DNA from: Cytophagales bacterium
GTDB lineage: Bacteria; Bacteroidota; Bacteroidia; Cytophagales; Cyclobacteriaceae
DNA: 12,364 nucleotides
Reading direction: 5' to 3'
Assembly: GCA_003504855.1 (NCBI GenBank)
Contig: DNZD01000197.1
Location: forward strand, 1-12,364
Position numbers and translations under genes: made by a program. Numbering within the stretch: the first letter of the stretch is position 1; the number at the start of each line of letters is the position of its first letter. Positions 6,854 to 12,364 of the stretch are shown one piece after another. The notes below the pieces were generated by a model. That model saw only the letters and a list, made by a program, of their open reading frames with translations, did not search any database and was not told the origin of the DNA.

Positions 6854-7624
6854 ATGAAACGCCTGATTTCGCTGCTGATACGGTTTGTGCCACGCAAATA
6901 CCTCCAGTTATTCAGCGGCGTTGGGCTAAAGTTTCTGGGTTTGTTTTACGCCGGCAAGGCGGTAACCTGCCCCATCTGCTCAAAGTCCTATAGTAAGTTT
7001 TTGCCTTACGGGCGCATCAACCCCAGGCCCAATGCCCTGTGCCCTTCATGCCTGTCCCTGGAGCGCCATCGGTTAATTTGGCTGTACCTCAGCAAGCAGA
7101 CCGATTTCTTTAATCGCAAACTCAATGTCTTGCACATCGCACCCGAGCATTGCTTCATGAAGCGATTCGAAATCGTGCACGGCGATGGTTATATCACCGC
7201 CGACATCGAGTCGCCTTTGGCAAAAGTAAAAATGGACATTCATACCATGCCCTTCGATGCCAATACGTTCGACGTGGTCCTGTGCAACCATGTGCTTGAA
7301 CACGTTAAAGATGACATCGTTGCCATGGGTGAAATCAACCGCGTACTCAAGCCCAATGGCTGGGCCATATTGCAAATCCCCTTCTTCTCTCCCGTTCCCG
7401 ACCAGACATTCGAGGACAACAGCATCACCGATCCCCGCGAGCGCGAAAAAATCTTTGGTCAGGACGACCACGTGCGAAAGTACGGACATGATTATACCGT
7501 CCGGATGCAGCGCAGCGGACTAAAGCCGGCACCTGATAGTTTCTCCGCTACCCTCGGCGAAGCGGAATGCCATCGCTACGGAGTCTCTTCCCGGGAAATC
7601 ATTTATCGTGCGTATAAAGGATGA
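6854..7624 (+). CDS. Class I SAM-dependent methyltransferase with N-terminal Cys4 motif
   Basis: The protein has 256 residues. A basic amphipathic N-terminus (1-34) precedes a probable zinc-binding motif, C39-P-I-C42 and C63-P-S-C66, followed by LSLERHRLIWLYL, a stretch typical of a Bacteroidota methyltransferase group. The Methyltransf_11-like domain spans about 90-180: motif I is unusual (VLHIAPEHC, no GxGxG), while the later motifs are normal, with DIHTMPFDANTFDVVLCNHV (128-147), LEH, and INRVLKPNGWAILQIPFF. A short helical C-terminus follows. The start was set at ATG 6854; a TTG three codons upstream overlaps the -7 box and is unlikely. Its stop overlaps the next start as ATGA, so both genes are probably translated together. 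The methyl acceptor is unknown; such proteins often sit near surface-polysaccharide genes, but none is present here. Confidence 0.88.
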   Translation: MKRLISLLIRFVPRKYLQLFSGVGLKFLGLFYAGKAVTCPICSKSYSKFLPYGRINPRPNALCPSCLSLERHRLIWLYLSKQTDFFNRKLNVLHIAPEHCFMKRFEIVHGDGYITADIESPLAKVKMDIHTMPFDANTFDVVLCNHVLEHVKDDIVAMGEINRVLKPNGWAILQIPFFSPVPDQTFEDNSITDPREREKIFGQDDHVRKYGHDYTVRMQRSGLKPAPDSFSATLGEAECHRYGVSSREIIYRAYKG

Positions 7625-8571
7625 GTTCATTCAGACATTTTACCACCGAAGAGATCAAACGCACCATTCCCATGGAGAAAGCCATTGGGTTGATGCAGCA
7701 GGCTTTTATGCTGTTGAGTTCAGACAATGCTGCTGTGCCATTGCGCACGGTGATCGAATCCCGTGACCACACCGGCCGCGCCTTATTTATGCCATCCTAT
7801 TCCGGGGCCTATGGCCTGTTTGGACTCAAGATGGTTGCCGTATATGAGAACAACGAGGTGAATAGTTTGCCGATCATCCAGGGCAAGATGCTCGTAACCG
7901 ACAGCAAGAACGGTGTACCCCTGGCCCTGCTGGATGCGGAATACCTTACTGCCTTGCGCACCGGCGCCGCGTCGGGGTTGGCCACAGATTTATTGGCGCG
8001 GGATAATGCACATGTGCTGGCCTTATTTGGTACAGGCACACAGGCATACACCCAATTGGCTGCAGTAGCCACGGTTCGGGATATCAAAAAAGTCATTGTG
8101 TTTGGCAAAACAATTGCGCGGGCAACGGCTTTCTGCGATGAGCTCGCCAGTCAATACCCCATCACGTTCGTGGCCGCGCGTGACCTCTCTGAGTTGAAAG
8201 AAGCTGACGTGATTTGCACGGCCACCACATCATCAACACCACTCTTTCCCGTAACTGCACTGAAAGAAGGTGTGCACATCAATGCCATTGGGTCATTCAA
8301 ACCGAACATGCAGGAAATAGATGCATCTGTCATACTCCAAAGTTTGTTGATTGTTGATCAGCGTGAAGCGGCGTTGTCGGAAGCGGGCGATATCATGATC
8401 CCTGTCCAACAGGGCCGTATGGGACCTGAGCACATTCACGCCGAATTGGGCGAAGTAGTTTCCGGATTCCGGAAAGGCCGGACCTCCGAAAATCAGTTGA
8501 CTGTTTTCAAGTCTGTGGGCAATGCGATTCAGGATCTCGCCATCGCCCATGGCATGTTGAAGGAGAATTGA
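7621..8571 (+). CDS. Ornithine cyclodeaminase/mu-crystallin family NAD(P)-dependent enzyme
   Basis: Members include ornithine cyclodeaminase, alanine dehydrogenase, ketimine reductases and imine-forming enzymes of siderophore precursor synthesis. The protein has 316 residues, the usual length. Residues corresponding to the family's active site are visible: R42 in VPLRTVIE, K70 in GLFGLKMVAVY, R113 in EYLTALRTGAASGLATDLLA, and D234 in GSFKPNMQEID. The Rossmann loop is GTGTQA (137-142), the dinucleotide-binding GxGxQ. The C-terminal part (GELGEVVSG-like, residues about 276-282) is also conserved. The start ATG at 7621 overlaps the methyltransferase stop by 4 bp and follows AAAGG closely. It ends 4 bp before the convergent propeller gene. 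Sequence alone cannot say which substrate is used; a single-function ornithine cyclodeaminase is possible but not more likely than an imine reductase or alanine dehydrogenase. Confidence 0.92.
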   Translation: MSSFRHFTTEEIKRTIPMEKAIGLMQQAFMLLSSDNAAVPLRTVIESRDHTGRALFMPSYSGAYGLFGLKMVAVYENNEVNSLPIIQGKMLVTDSKNGVPLALLDAEYLTALRTGAASGLATDLLARDNAHVLALFGTGTQAYTQLAAVATVRDIKKVIVFGKTIARATAFCDELASQYPITFVAARDLSELKEADVICTATTSSTPLFPVTALKEGVHINAIGSFKPNMQEIDASVILQSLLIVDQREAALSEAGDIMIPVQQGRMGPEHIHAELGEVVSGFRKGRTSENQLTVFKSVGNAIQDLAIAHGMLKEN

Positions 8572-8575
8572 TACA

Positions 8576-9655
8576 CTACCACGGACCTGCCTTCTTCACC
8601 TGATAAAACCGGGTGCCGTCAAACCGGTACAGTCCCTGAGCTGTTCCCCACCACATGCGTCCCGACCTGTCCTGATACATGCTTTGGACACAGCAATTCA
8701 AACCGTCGGCCGGCCTAAATACGGTAAATGCTTTTGGATCACTTAACGGTTTAGACGGGTCAAACTTCGTAGTACTCCCCCGGGCGGTTATCCATATGAT
8801 CCCAGACTTTTCGATAATGATCCCCCAAAACTCTGTGCCACCCAGGCCATCTCTGGTTGTATACTCAGTGAATACCTTGCCGTCAAACTTGCAAATGCCT
8901 TTTTTCATGGTGAACCACATATGGCCCGCCTTGTCCTGGGCAATTCCGCCTGCATAGTTCTCACCCAACCCATCCTTTTGATTGAAATGTGTAACCGATC
9001 TTCCATCGTAACGAAATACCCCTTTTCCGGAAGAAGCTATCCAGATATTGCCGCGGCTGTCTTCGAGGATACCGGCGACATTAATAGCTGGCACCAAGGT
9101 GAATAGGGAGAAACTTTGTCCGCCCTGGCGGTCGGATAGCGGGTCATACTGGTAAACGCCCCCATGAGTACCCACCCAAATGGTACCCAACCGATCTACC
9201 AGAATGCCCTTTCGGGTTATGTCGGTATGCGCAAGTCCTTGCTGCTGGCCGTAGTGCTTGAATGTCATGCCGTCATACTTGTACACACCCTCGTCGGTGC
9301 CAAACCACATGTTACCCTGCTTATCCTCATTGATGGCATAGACCGTGTTGTTAATAAAACCTTCCCGATTGGAAAAGTAGGTCAAGGTCTTTTGGTCATA
9401 CCTGACCACACCTTCACTGAGGGTCCCAAACCACATATTGCCTTTTGAATCCTGAAAAATGCTCCTGATAAACTGACTTACCAGAAGAGTATCCTGGTCA
9501 GGAACCAACGCTACTGCCCTCGTGCTTCTCTTTATTTTGGGGATGAATCCAGCATTGCTTGTCTTAACCTGACCAAAGGACGACAAGGGAGACCAGAATA
9601 AAGATAGCAACAGAATAAGCACACGAGGAACCATAGCAGAACAATCAGATTTCAT
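8576..9655 (-). CDS. Secreted seven-bladed Reg_prop-type beta-propeller protein
   Basis: The protein has 359 residues. A signal peptide spans about 1-29 (hydrophobic core VLILLLSLFWSPL, end SSFGQ). The rest is built of seven repeats with the pattern D-x-x-G-x-[MI]-W-x-[GT]-[TA]-x-x-G-[VL]-x-[RKQ]-[YF]-D-G; the marker tryptophans are W75, W117, W160, W205, W247, W288 and W335, spaced 41-47 residues. Such repeats (two-component regulator propeller) normally form the periplasmic ligand-binding part of hybrid histidine kinases, often as two propellers followed by a Y_Y_Y domain. Here there is a single propeller, with no membrane, kinase or DNA-binding domain. ATG at 9634 (MVPRVLILLL) is an alternative start that keeps the signal peptide. 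It is convergent with the cyclodeaminase-like gene (4-bp gap) and divergent from the membrane protein gene. Confidence 0.88.
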   Translation of the reverse strand: MKSDCSAMVPRVLILLLSLFWSPLSSFGQVKTSNAGFIPKIKRSTRAVALVPDQDTLLVSQFIRSIFQDSKGNMWFGTLSEGVVRYDQKTLTYFSNREGFINNTVYAINEDKQGNMWFGTDEGVYKYDGMTFKHYGQQQGLAHTDITRKGILVDRLGTIWVGTHGGVYQYDPLSDRQGGQSFSLFTLVPAINVAGILEDSRGNIWIASSGKGVFRYDGRSVTHFNQKDGLGENYAGGIAQDKAGHMWFTMKKGICKFDGKVFTEYTTRDGLGGTEFWGIIIEKSGIIWITARGSTTKFDPSKPLSDPKAFTVFRPADGLNCCVQSMYQDRSGRMWWGTAQGLYRFDGTRFYQVKKAGPW

Positions 9656-9693
9656 AACAAGGATGGCAAACCAGGCAACAAAAAATACTCATT

Positions 9694-9723
9694 TTGAGTT
9701 ATAGCCCACAGTTTATTTCTTTG
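9694..9723 (+). promoter_or_regulatory. Likely promoter of the six-helix membrane protein gene
   Basis: TTG at 9694-9696 is followed after 19 bp by TTTCTTTG (9716-9723), one mismatch from the Bacteroidota -7 box TAnnTTTG with the usual -33/-7 spacing. The predicted transcript would have a leader of roughly 27 nt before ATG 9754. The match is by eye and unverified. Confidence 0.45.
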
Positions 9724-9753
9724 CCGGCAAGGCAACCTATCAATTAATACCCC

Positions 9754-10320
9754 ATGAACAAACCGGAATTGGACAAACTGAGGCTGGAACTTTCGGTATC
9801 AGCAAAAAACGGCATTGACTTTACCATAGCCGCCACCATCATATGGTCGCTCATCGCCTTTATTTGGACGCTGAATTTTGATGCCTATACCCGATCTGTA
9901 TTCGTCTTTATCGTCGGCGGACCCATGTTACCCCTAGCCTTCCTGCTGTCCAAAGTATTGAAAACCCAATGGAAGATTGAAAGCAACCCGCTTCAGCCCC
10001 TGGGATTGTGGCTCAACTTTGCCCAACTATTCTACTTTCCCTTCCTGATCCTCATCCTGCTGCGACAACCAGAGTATTTCCTGATGACCTATGCCATCAT
10101 CACTGGTGCGCACTTCTTCCCATACTCCTGGTATTACAATAACATTTGGTATGCGCTGTTCGCAGGAATCATTTCAATGGGAAGCCTGATGATCACTTTG
10201 TTTGCCACACCTGAAAATCAATATTACGTCGGGATATGGATCAGTGCCTGCTTGCTGGTACTCACCCTGGGACTATTTGCCGACTATAATAAAAAGAGGA
10301 ACGCTGTCGCTCCTGTTTGA
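9754..10320 (+). CDS. Integral membrane protein of unknown function (about six helices)
   Basis: The protein has 188 residues. The N-terminus (1-20) is a polar amphipathic segment, ELDKLRLELSVSAKNGID. It is followed by hydrophobic segments at about 22-41, 47-67, 85-103, 109-126, 131-150 and 157-176, and a short basic tail (NKKRNAV) likely cytoplasmic. The pattern resembles a widespread family of small uncharacterised membrane proteins (possibly the DUF7010 type, from memory and not checked). A conserved-looking aromatic stretch, HFFPYSWYYNN (120-130), lies between helices 4 and 5. No catalytic motif or transporter signature is visible. It stands alone: it has its own likely promoter, the divergent propeller gene lies upstream, and a new promoter lies downstream. 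The start codon is the first ATG after the promoter. Confidence 0.8.
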   Translation: MNKPELDKLRLELSVSAKNGIDFTIAATIIWSLIAFIWTLNFDAYTRSVFVFIVGGPMLPLAFLLSKVLKTQWKIESNPLQPLGLWLNFAQLFYFPFLILILLRQPEYFLMTYAIITGAHFFPYSWYYNNIWYALFAGIISMGSLMITLFATPENQYYVGIWISACLLVLTLGLFADYNKKRNAVAPV

Positions 10321-10349
10321 AATCCAGCCAGATTTGGTTTATGGATAAG

Positions 10350-10369
10350 CCAGGCAGTTTCCAGCCTGG
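10350..10369 (+). terminator. Weak hairpin after the membrane protein gene
   Basis: CCAGGC (10350-10355) pairs with GCCTGG (10364-10369) around an 8-nt loop, about 30 nt after the stop codon. It is followed by TGTTC and then A residues, not a T run, so it is not a standard intrinsic terminator in either direction. It may still protect or end the upstream transcript. Confidence 0.25.
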
Positions 10370-10395
10370 TGTTCAAAAAAAGTTTGCCCCGGGTA

Positions 10396-10426
10396 TTGCG
10401 CAACCAACCAGTTGCGTATATATTTG
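10396..10426 (+). promoter_or_regulatory. Promoter of the SRPBCC operon
   Basis: TTG at 10396-10398, a 20-bp spacer and TATATTTG at 10419-10426 match the Bacteroidota -33/-7 pattern, with a perfect TAnnTTTG box. Transcription would start near 10430, leaving a leader of about 56 nt to the chosen ATG at 10486. The -7 box lies between two copies of a 14-bp repeat, so access by RNA polymerase is probably controlled. Confidence 0.6.
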
Positions 10427-10439
10427 CAACCAATCAGTT
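10400..10439 (+). repeat. Two 14-bp direct repeats bracketing the -7 box (putative operator)
   Basis: GCAACCAACCAGTT (10400-10413) and GCAACCAATCAGTT (10426-10439) differ at one base and are 26 bp apart. The first continues to GC, making GCAAC-N6-GTTGC an inverted repeat; the second is an imperfect form (GCAAC-N6-GTTTC). One copy sits between -33 and -7, and the other covers the end of the -7 box and the expected transcription start. This is the layout of a repressor operator, for example of an ArsR- or TetR-type dimer; which protein binds is unknown. Confidence 0.55.
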
Positions 10440-10485
10440 TCATAAATGAATGTCGGTAAAGCGTCAATCCTTAAAAAACATTACC

Positions 10486-10980
10486 ATGAGCAACCTCTTG
10501 TTTGACTTCACGGTGGACAAAGCCGCCAAAACGGTCTACATCACCAGAGAATTTGTGGCACCACGCCAGCTGGTATGGGACGCATTCACCAAGGCAGAAC
10601 TTCTGGATCAGTGGATAGCCCCGGCACCCATGAAAGCAAGGACGAAGTACATGAATTTTGAAGTTGGCGGAAAGCGATTCTACGCTATGGTCAGCCCCGA
10701 CGGTAAAGAAATGTGGTCCATACAGAAATACACATCCATTACCCCCATCTCAAACTTCAAGATGTGGAATGCATTCGCCGATGAGAACGAAAATCCGGAA
10801 AAAAATGGATCGGAATGGGATTACCAATTCAGCGAAACCAACGGAATCACGAAAGTGACCGTCACCGTGTACAACGAGTCCTTTGAGCGCATGGAGCGAC
10901 TCCTCGAAGGGTTCAAACTAGGATTTACGGCTACCCTTCAAACCCTGGAAACACTGCTGGCGGATTTATCAAAATCATGA
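10486..10980 (+). CDS. SRPBCC (AHSA1/START-like) domain protein
   Basis: The protein has 164 residues and covers one helix-grip SRPBCC domain of the Aha1-C-terminal-like (AHSA1) group. Family marks are [20 protein letters not shown] (17-36), [10 protein letters not shown] (37-46), [20 protein letters not shown] (58-77), a central strand region with [17 protein letters not shown], and the C-terminal helix about 132-162 ([20 protein letters not shown]). Members bind hydrophobic ligands in a cavity; no enzyme activity can be assigned. In Bacteroidota they are often encoded beside an ArsR-type regulator, which is not seen here. ATG at 10486 was chosen because it gives the usual N-terminus; an in-frame ATG at 10450 would add 12 polar residues not typical of the family. 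The stop overlaps the next start as ATGA. Confidence 0.9.
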   Translation: MSNLLFDFTVDKAAKTVYITREFVAPRQLVWDAFTKAELLDQWIAPAPMKARTKYMNFEVGGKRFYAMVSPDGKEMWSIQKYTSITPISNFKMWNAFADENENPEKNGSEWDYQFSETNGITKVTVTVYNESFERMERLLEGFKLGFTATLQTLETLLADLSKS

Positions 10981-11186
10981 TCTACGTCTTTCGAACAACG
11001 GTCAGAACCAGAAAGCAGGTCAACAAACTAAAACCCCACCTGGATAAAATTCTGCCAGGCTCCAGGACCAATTTTGATCTGATGGACTGTGATAAAATAC
11101 TGCGAATAGAAAGCCAGGAAAACATCACCGCCTCTATCAAGAACCTGTTGCAGGAACACCATTTTGAATGTGAAGAGCTGGAATAA
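10977..11186 (+). CDS. Small protein, possible ferredoxin-like fold, unknown function
   Basis: The protein has 69 residues. Order of predicted elements: strand (IYVFRTTV), helix ([16 protein letters not shown]), strand (NFDLMDC), strand (KILRIES), helix ([12 protein letters not shown]), strand (CEELE). This beta-alpha-beta-beta-alpha-beta order is that of heavy-metal-associated or ferredoxin-like domains, but there is no CxxC metal site; Cys occurs only at two isolated places (DCDK and ECEEL). The stretch [14 protein letters not shown] resembles a small uncharacterised Bacteroidota family, from memory. The gene starts within the stop of the SRPBCC gene (ATGA) and must be co-translated with it. 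It ends 8 bp before the convergent methyltransferase gene. Confidence 0.75.
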   Translation: MIYVFRTTVRTRKQVNKLKPHLDKILPGSRTNFDLMDCDKILRIESQENITASIKNLLQEHHFECEELE

Positions 11187-11194
11187 TACGCTAC

Positions 11195-11812
11195 CTACTT
11201 CTTCTTATAACTGATCAATATTCCCGCGCGGCTGCCCCGATCAATGGTAGATGTAAAATCGGGGTTTCCCATTACAAATTCCAGGTACTCCTTGCTCGCC
11301 ACGCGATCAATCACATTATGGGTCGTGTAACATCCGCCTGGCAAGAGACGGGGAGTAACATCCTTGAAGTATTGTGTGTACCAATCCTTGTCCGTGTCGG
11401 AAAAAACGAAATCAAAGGGGCCTGACACCTGACTGACCAATTCGTGAGCATCACCCAACCTTGAATCCACGAACGCCAGCAGTCCGGCCTCCTCCAGATT
11501 CTTTAGCGCCTGGCGGCGGCGCGATTCGCTCAACTCCAGGGTGATCACCTTGCCTCCGGTCTTGCTCATCGCCCAGGCCAGCCATATCGTAGAGTGTCCC
11601 GTAGAGGTACCAATCTCAAGCGCAGACGTATAGTGATTCTGAATGATCAGGTTATACAATGTCTCTCCATCCTGATAGGGTACATTCAGGTCGTGCCATT
11701 CGCCGCGGTGCTTAGCGAGAAAAGCCCTGACCTTAATATCAAGTGCAGACTCCTGTGCCAGCATGATGATCGGAGCTATGAGCAGCGCCAGCGTTGCCAA
11801 AATGTTTTTCAT
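11195..11812 (-). CDS. O-methyltransferase-like class I SAM protein with a signal peptide
   Basis: The protein has 205 residues from ATG 11812; a TTG eight codons upstream would put charged residues before the signal peptide. Residues 1-20 look like a signal peptide or anchor (MKNILATLALLIAPIIMLAQ). The remainder follows the YrrM/COMT-like O-methyltransferase pattern: motif I ALEIGTSTGHSTIWLA (64-79), the ribose-binding acid in VITLELSES (E93), a GDA motif (120-122), then FDFVFSDTDKDWYTQYF (133-149), where the family has F-I-D-A-D-K-x-x-Y. The usual second metal motif D-N reads H-N here (TTHNVID, 163-169). SAM is cytoplasmic, so an exported copy would be strange; the peptide may instead anchor it facing inward. 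It lies downstream of the malate dehydrogenase terminator. The family is fairly sure, the substrate unknown. Confidence 0.85.
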   Translation of the reverse strand: MKNILATLALLIAPIIMLAQESALDIKVRAFLAKHRGEWHDLNVPYQDGETLYNLIIQNHYTSALEIGTSTGHSTIWLAWAMSKTGGKVITLELSESRRRQALKNLEEAGLLAFVDSRLGDAHELVSQVSGPFDFVFSDTDKDWYTQYFKDVTPRLLPGGCYTTHNVIDRVASKEYLEFVMGNPDFTSTIDRGSRAGILISYKKK

Positions 11813-11860
11813 CACCTGTATTTTTGGTTTAGACAACTCCTATCAGCTATCCATTCCCTC

Positions 11861-11896
11861 GAAAAAAGAAATGCCGGACTTCCTGGTCCGGCATTC
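11861..11896 (-). terminator. Rho-independent terminator of the malate dehydrogenase gene
   Basis: On the minus strand an 11-bp perfect stem, GAATGCCGGAC (11896-11886) with GTCCGGCATTC (11879-11869), encloses a 6-nt loop and is followed by TTTTTT (11867-11862, within TCTTTTTTC). It begins 20 nt after the mdh stop codon. The strong GC stem and T run fit an intrinsic terminator and separate mdh from the methyltransferase gene. Confidence 0.85.
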
Positions 11897-11916
11897 AATA
11901 TTTGAGGATCCAATAT

Positions 11917-12364
11917 CTATTTGGGGAGTTTATCCAGAACCTCCATGACTTCCTGTACATGCTGACGGCTGGTTTCGAGCAACCCCTTCTCTTCATTATT
12001 CAGATCAAGCTCGATCACCTTCTCAATACCATTCTTGCCCAGGATTACCGGAACGCCGAGATAACAGTTGCGGATACCATACTCGCCATCCAGTTGCACA
12101 CATACCGGCAACACACGGCGTTGGTCTTTTACAATGGCTTCCACCATCTGTGCTGCAGCCGAACCAGGTGCATACCAGGCAGAAGTGCCCATCAGTTTCA
12201 CCAACTCACCTCCCCCTACTTTGGTGCGCTCAATAATGGCATTCAGCTTTTCTTTGCTGATCAATTCAGTAACCGGGATACCACCCACCGTGGTGTAACG
12301 TGGCAGGGGAACCATGGTGTCGCCGTGACCACCCAGAATCATAGCAGAAATATCTTTGGGGGAA
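11917..12364 (-). CDS. mdh: Malate dehydrogenase, C-terminal part (N-terminus beyond right edge)
   Basis: This enzyme interconverts malate and oxaloacetate with NAD in the citric acid cycle, in the cytoplasm. About 148 C-terminal residues are present out of roughly 310. The open frame runs to the window edge, so the Rossmann domain and the substrate-specificity loop are outside. Visible parts: [20 protein letters not shown] with the catalytic His, [32 protein letters not shown] (active-site and interface helix), [20 protein letters not shown], and the C-terminal helix ending DKLPK. The RYTTVGGIP stretch is typical of the LDH-like malate dehydrogenases of Bacteroidota rather than lactate dehydrogenases. 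An internal ATG at 12342 is not the start, since coding sequence continues upstream. A strong terminator follows the stop, so no gene downstream is co-transcribed with it. Confidence 0.92.
   Translation of the reverse strand, partial: SPKDISAMILGGHGDTMVPLPRYTTVGGIPVTELISKEKLNAIIERTKVGGGELVKLMGTSAWYAPGSAAAQMVEAIVKDQRRVLPVCVQLDGEYGIRNCYLGVPVILGKNGIEKVIELDLNNEEKGLLETSRQHVQEVMEVLDKLPK

Noticed and set aside
7073..7489. Minus-strand open frame of 138 codons opposite the methyltransferase gene
   Set aside because: The plus-strand methyltransferase motifs explain the region; the antisense product has no known pattern.
8565..8580. Shared bidirectional terminator between the convergent cyclodeaminase-like and propeller genes
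   Set aside because: The gap is only 4 bp and no stem-loop with flanking A/T runs could be found across it.
9679..9687. TATTTTTTG on the minus strand as a promoter box for the propeller gene
   Set aside because: It has three bases instead of two between TA and TTTG, and no TTG element at the right distance was found.

Overview
The window looks like chromosomal DNA of a member of the Bacteroidota, probably a Cytophagales- or Chitinophagales-type bacterium; the lower rank is a guess. The reasons are: likely promoters with the Bacteroidota -7 box TAnnTTTG, start codons mostly without a strong Shine-Dalgarno sequence, signal peptides ending in AQ/GQ, a Reg_prop-type beta-propeller protein, and an adaptor/MacB-type permease/TolC set. 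Base composition is about half G+C by eye. No tRNA, rRNA, CRISPR array, insertion sequence or phage gene was seen, and no stretch longer than about 150 bases lacks a gene. | Layout. (1) Positions 1-6709, all on the minus strand, in transcription order: an ECF sigma factor, its membrane-anchored anti-sigma factor (11-bp overlap), an unrecognised exported protein of about 404 residues made of two diverged copies of one unit, then after a 102-bp gap with a terminator-like hairpin an RND/ABC-type periplasmic adaptor, a MacB-type ABC permease without an ATPase domain, and a TolC-family outer-membrane protein that runs off the left edge. (2) 6854-8571, plus strand: a Cys4-bearing SAM methyltransferase and an ornithine cyclodeaminase/mu-crystallin family enzyme joined by an ATGA overlap, probably from a near-leaderless promoter. 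(3) 8576-9655, minus: a secreted protein with seven Reg_prop-like repeats, convergent with the cyclodeaminase-like gene. (4) 9754-11186, plus: a six-helix membrane protein with its own likely promoter, then a two-gene operon (SRPBCC/AHSA1 protein and a 69-residue protein) whose promoter carries a 14-bp direct repeat that looks like an operator. (5) 11195-12364, minus: malate dehydrogenase (C-terminal part only), a strong intrinsic terminator, then a class I O-methyltransferase-like protein with a signal peptide. | How the genes may work together. The adaptor, permease and TolC protein would form a MacAB-TolC-like tripartite exporter, with the ATPase supplied from outside the window. The sigma/anti-sigma pair directly upstream suggests envelope-stress or cell-surface control, and the repeat protein between them and the exporter is the least understood part. 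The rest is ordinary housekeeping or accessory metabolism. The points most worth a second look are the duplicated exported protein in the sigma locus, the operator-like repeats with no repressor gene nearby, and the exported methyltransferase with an altered active-site motif.
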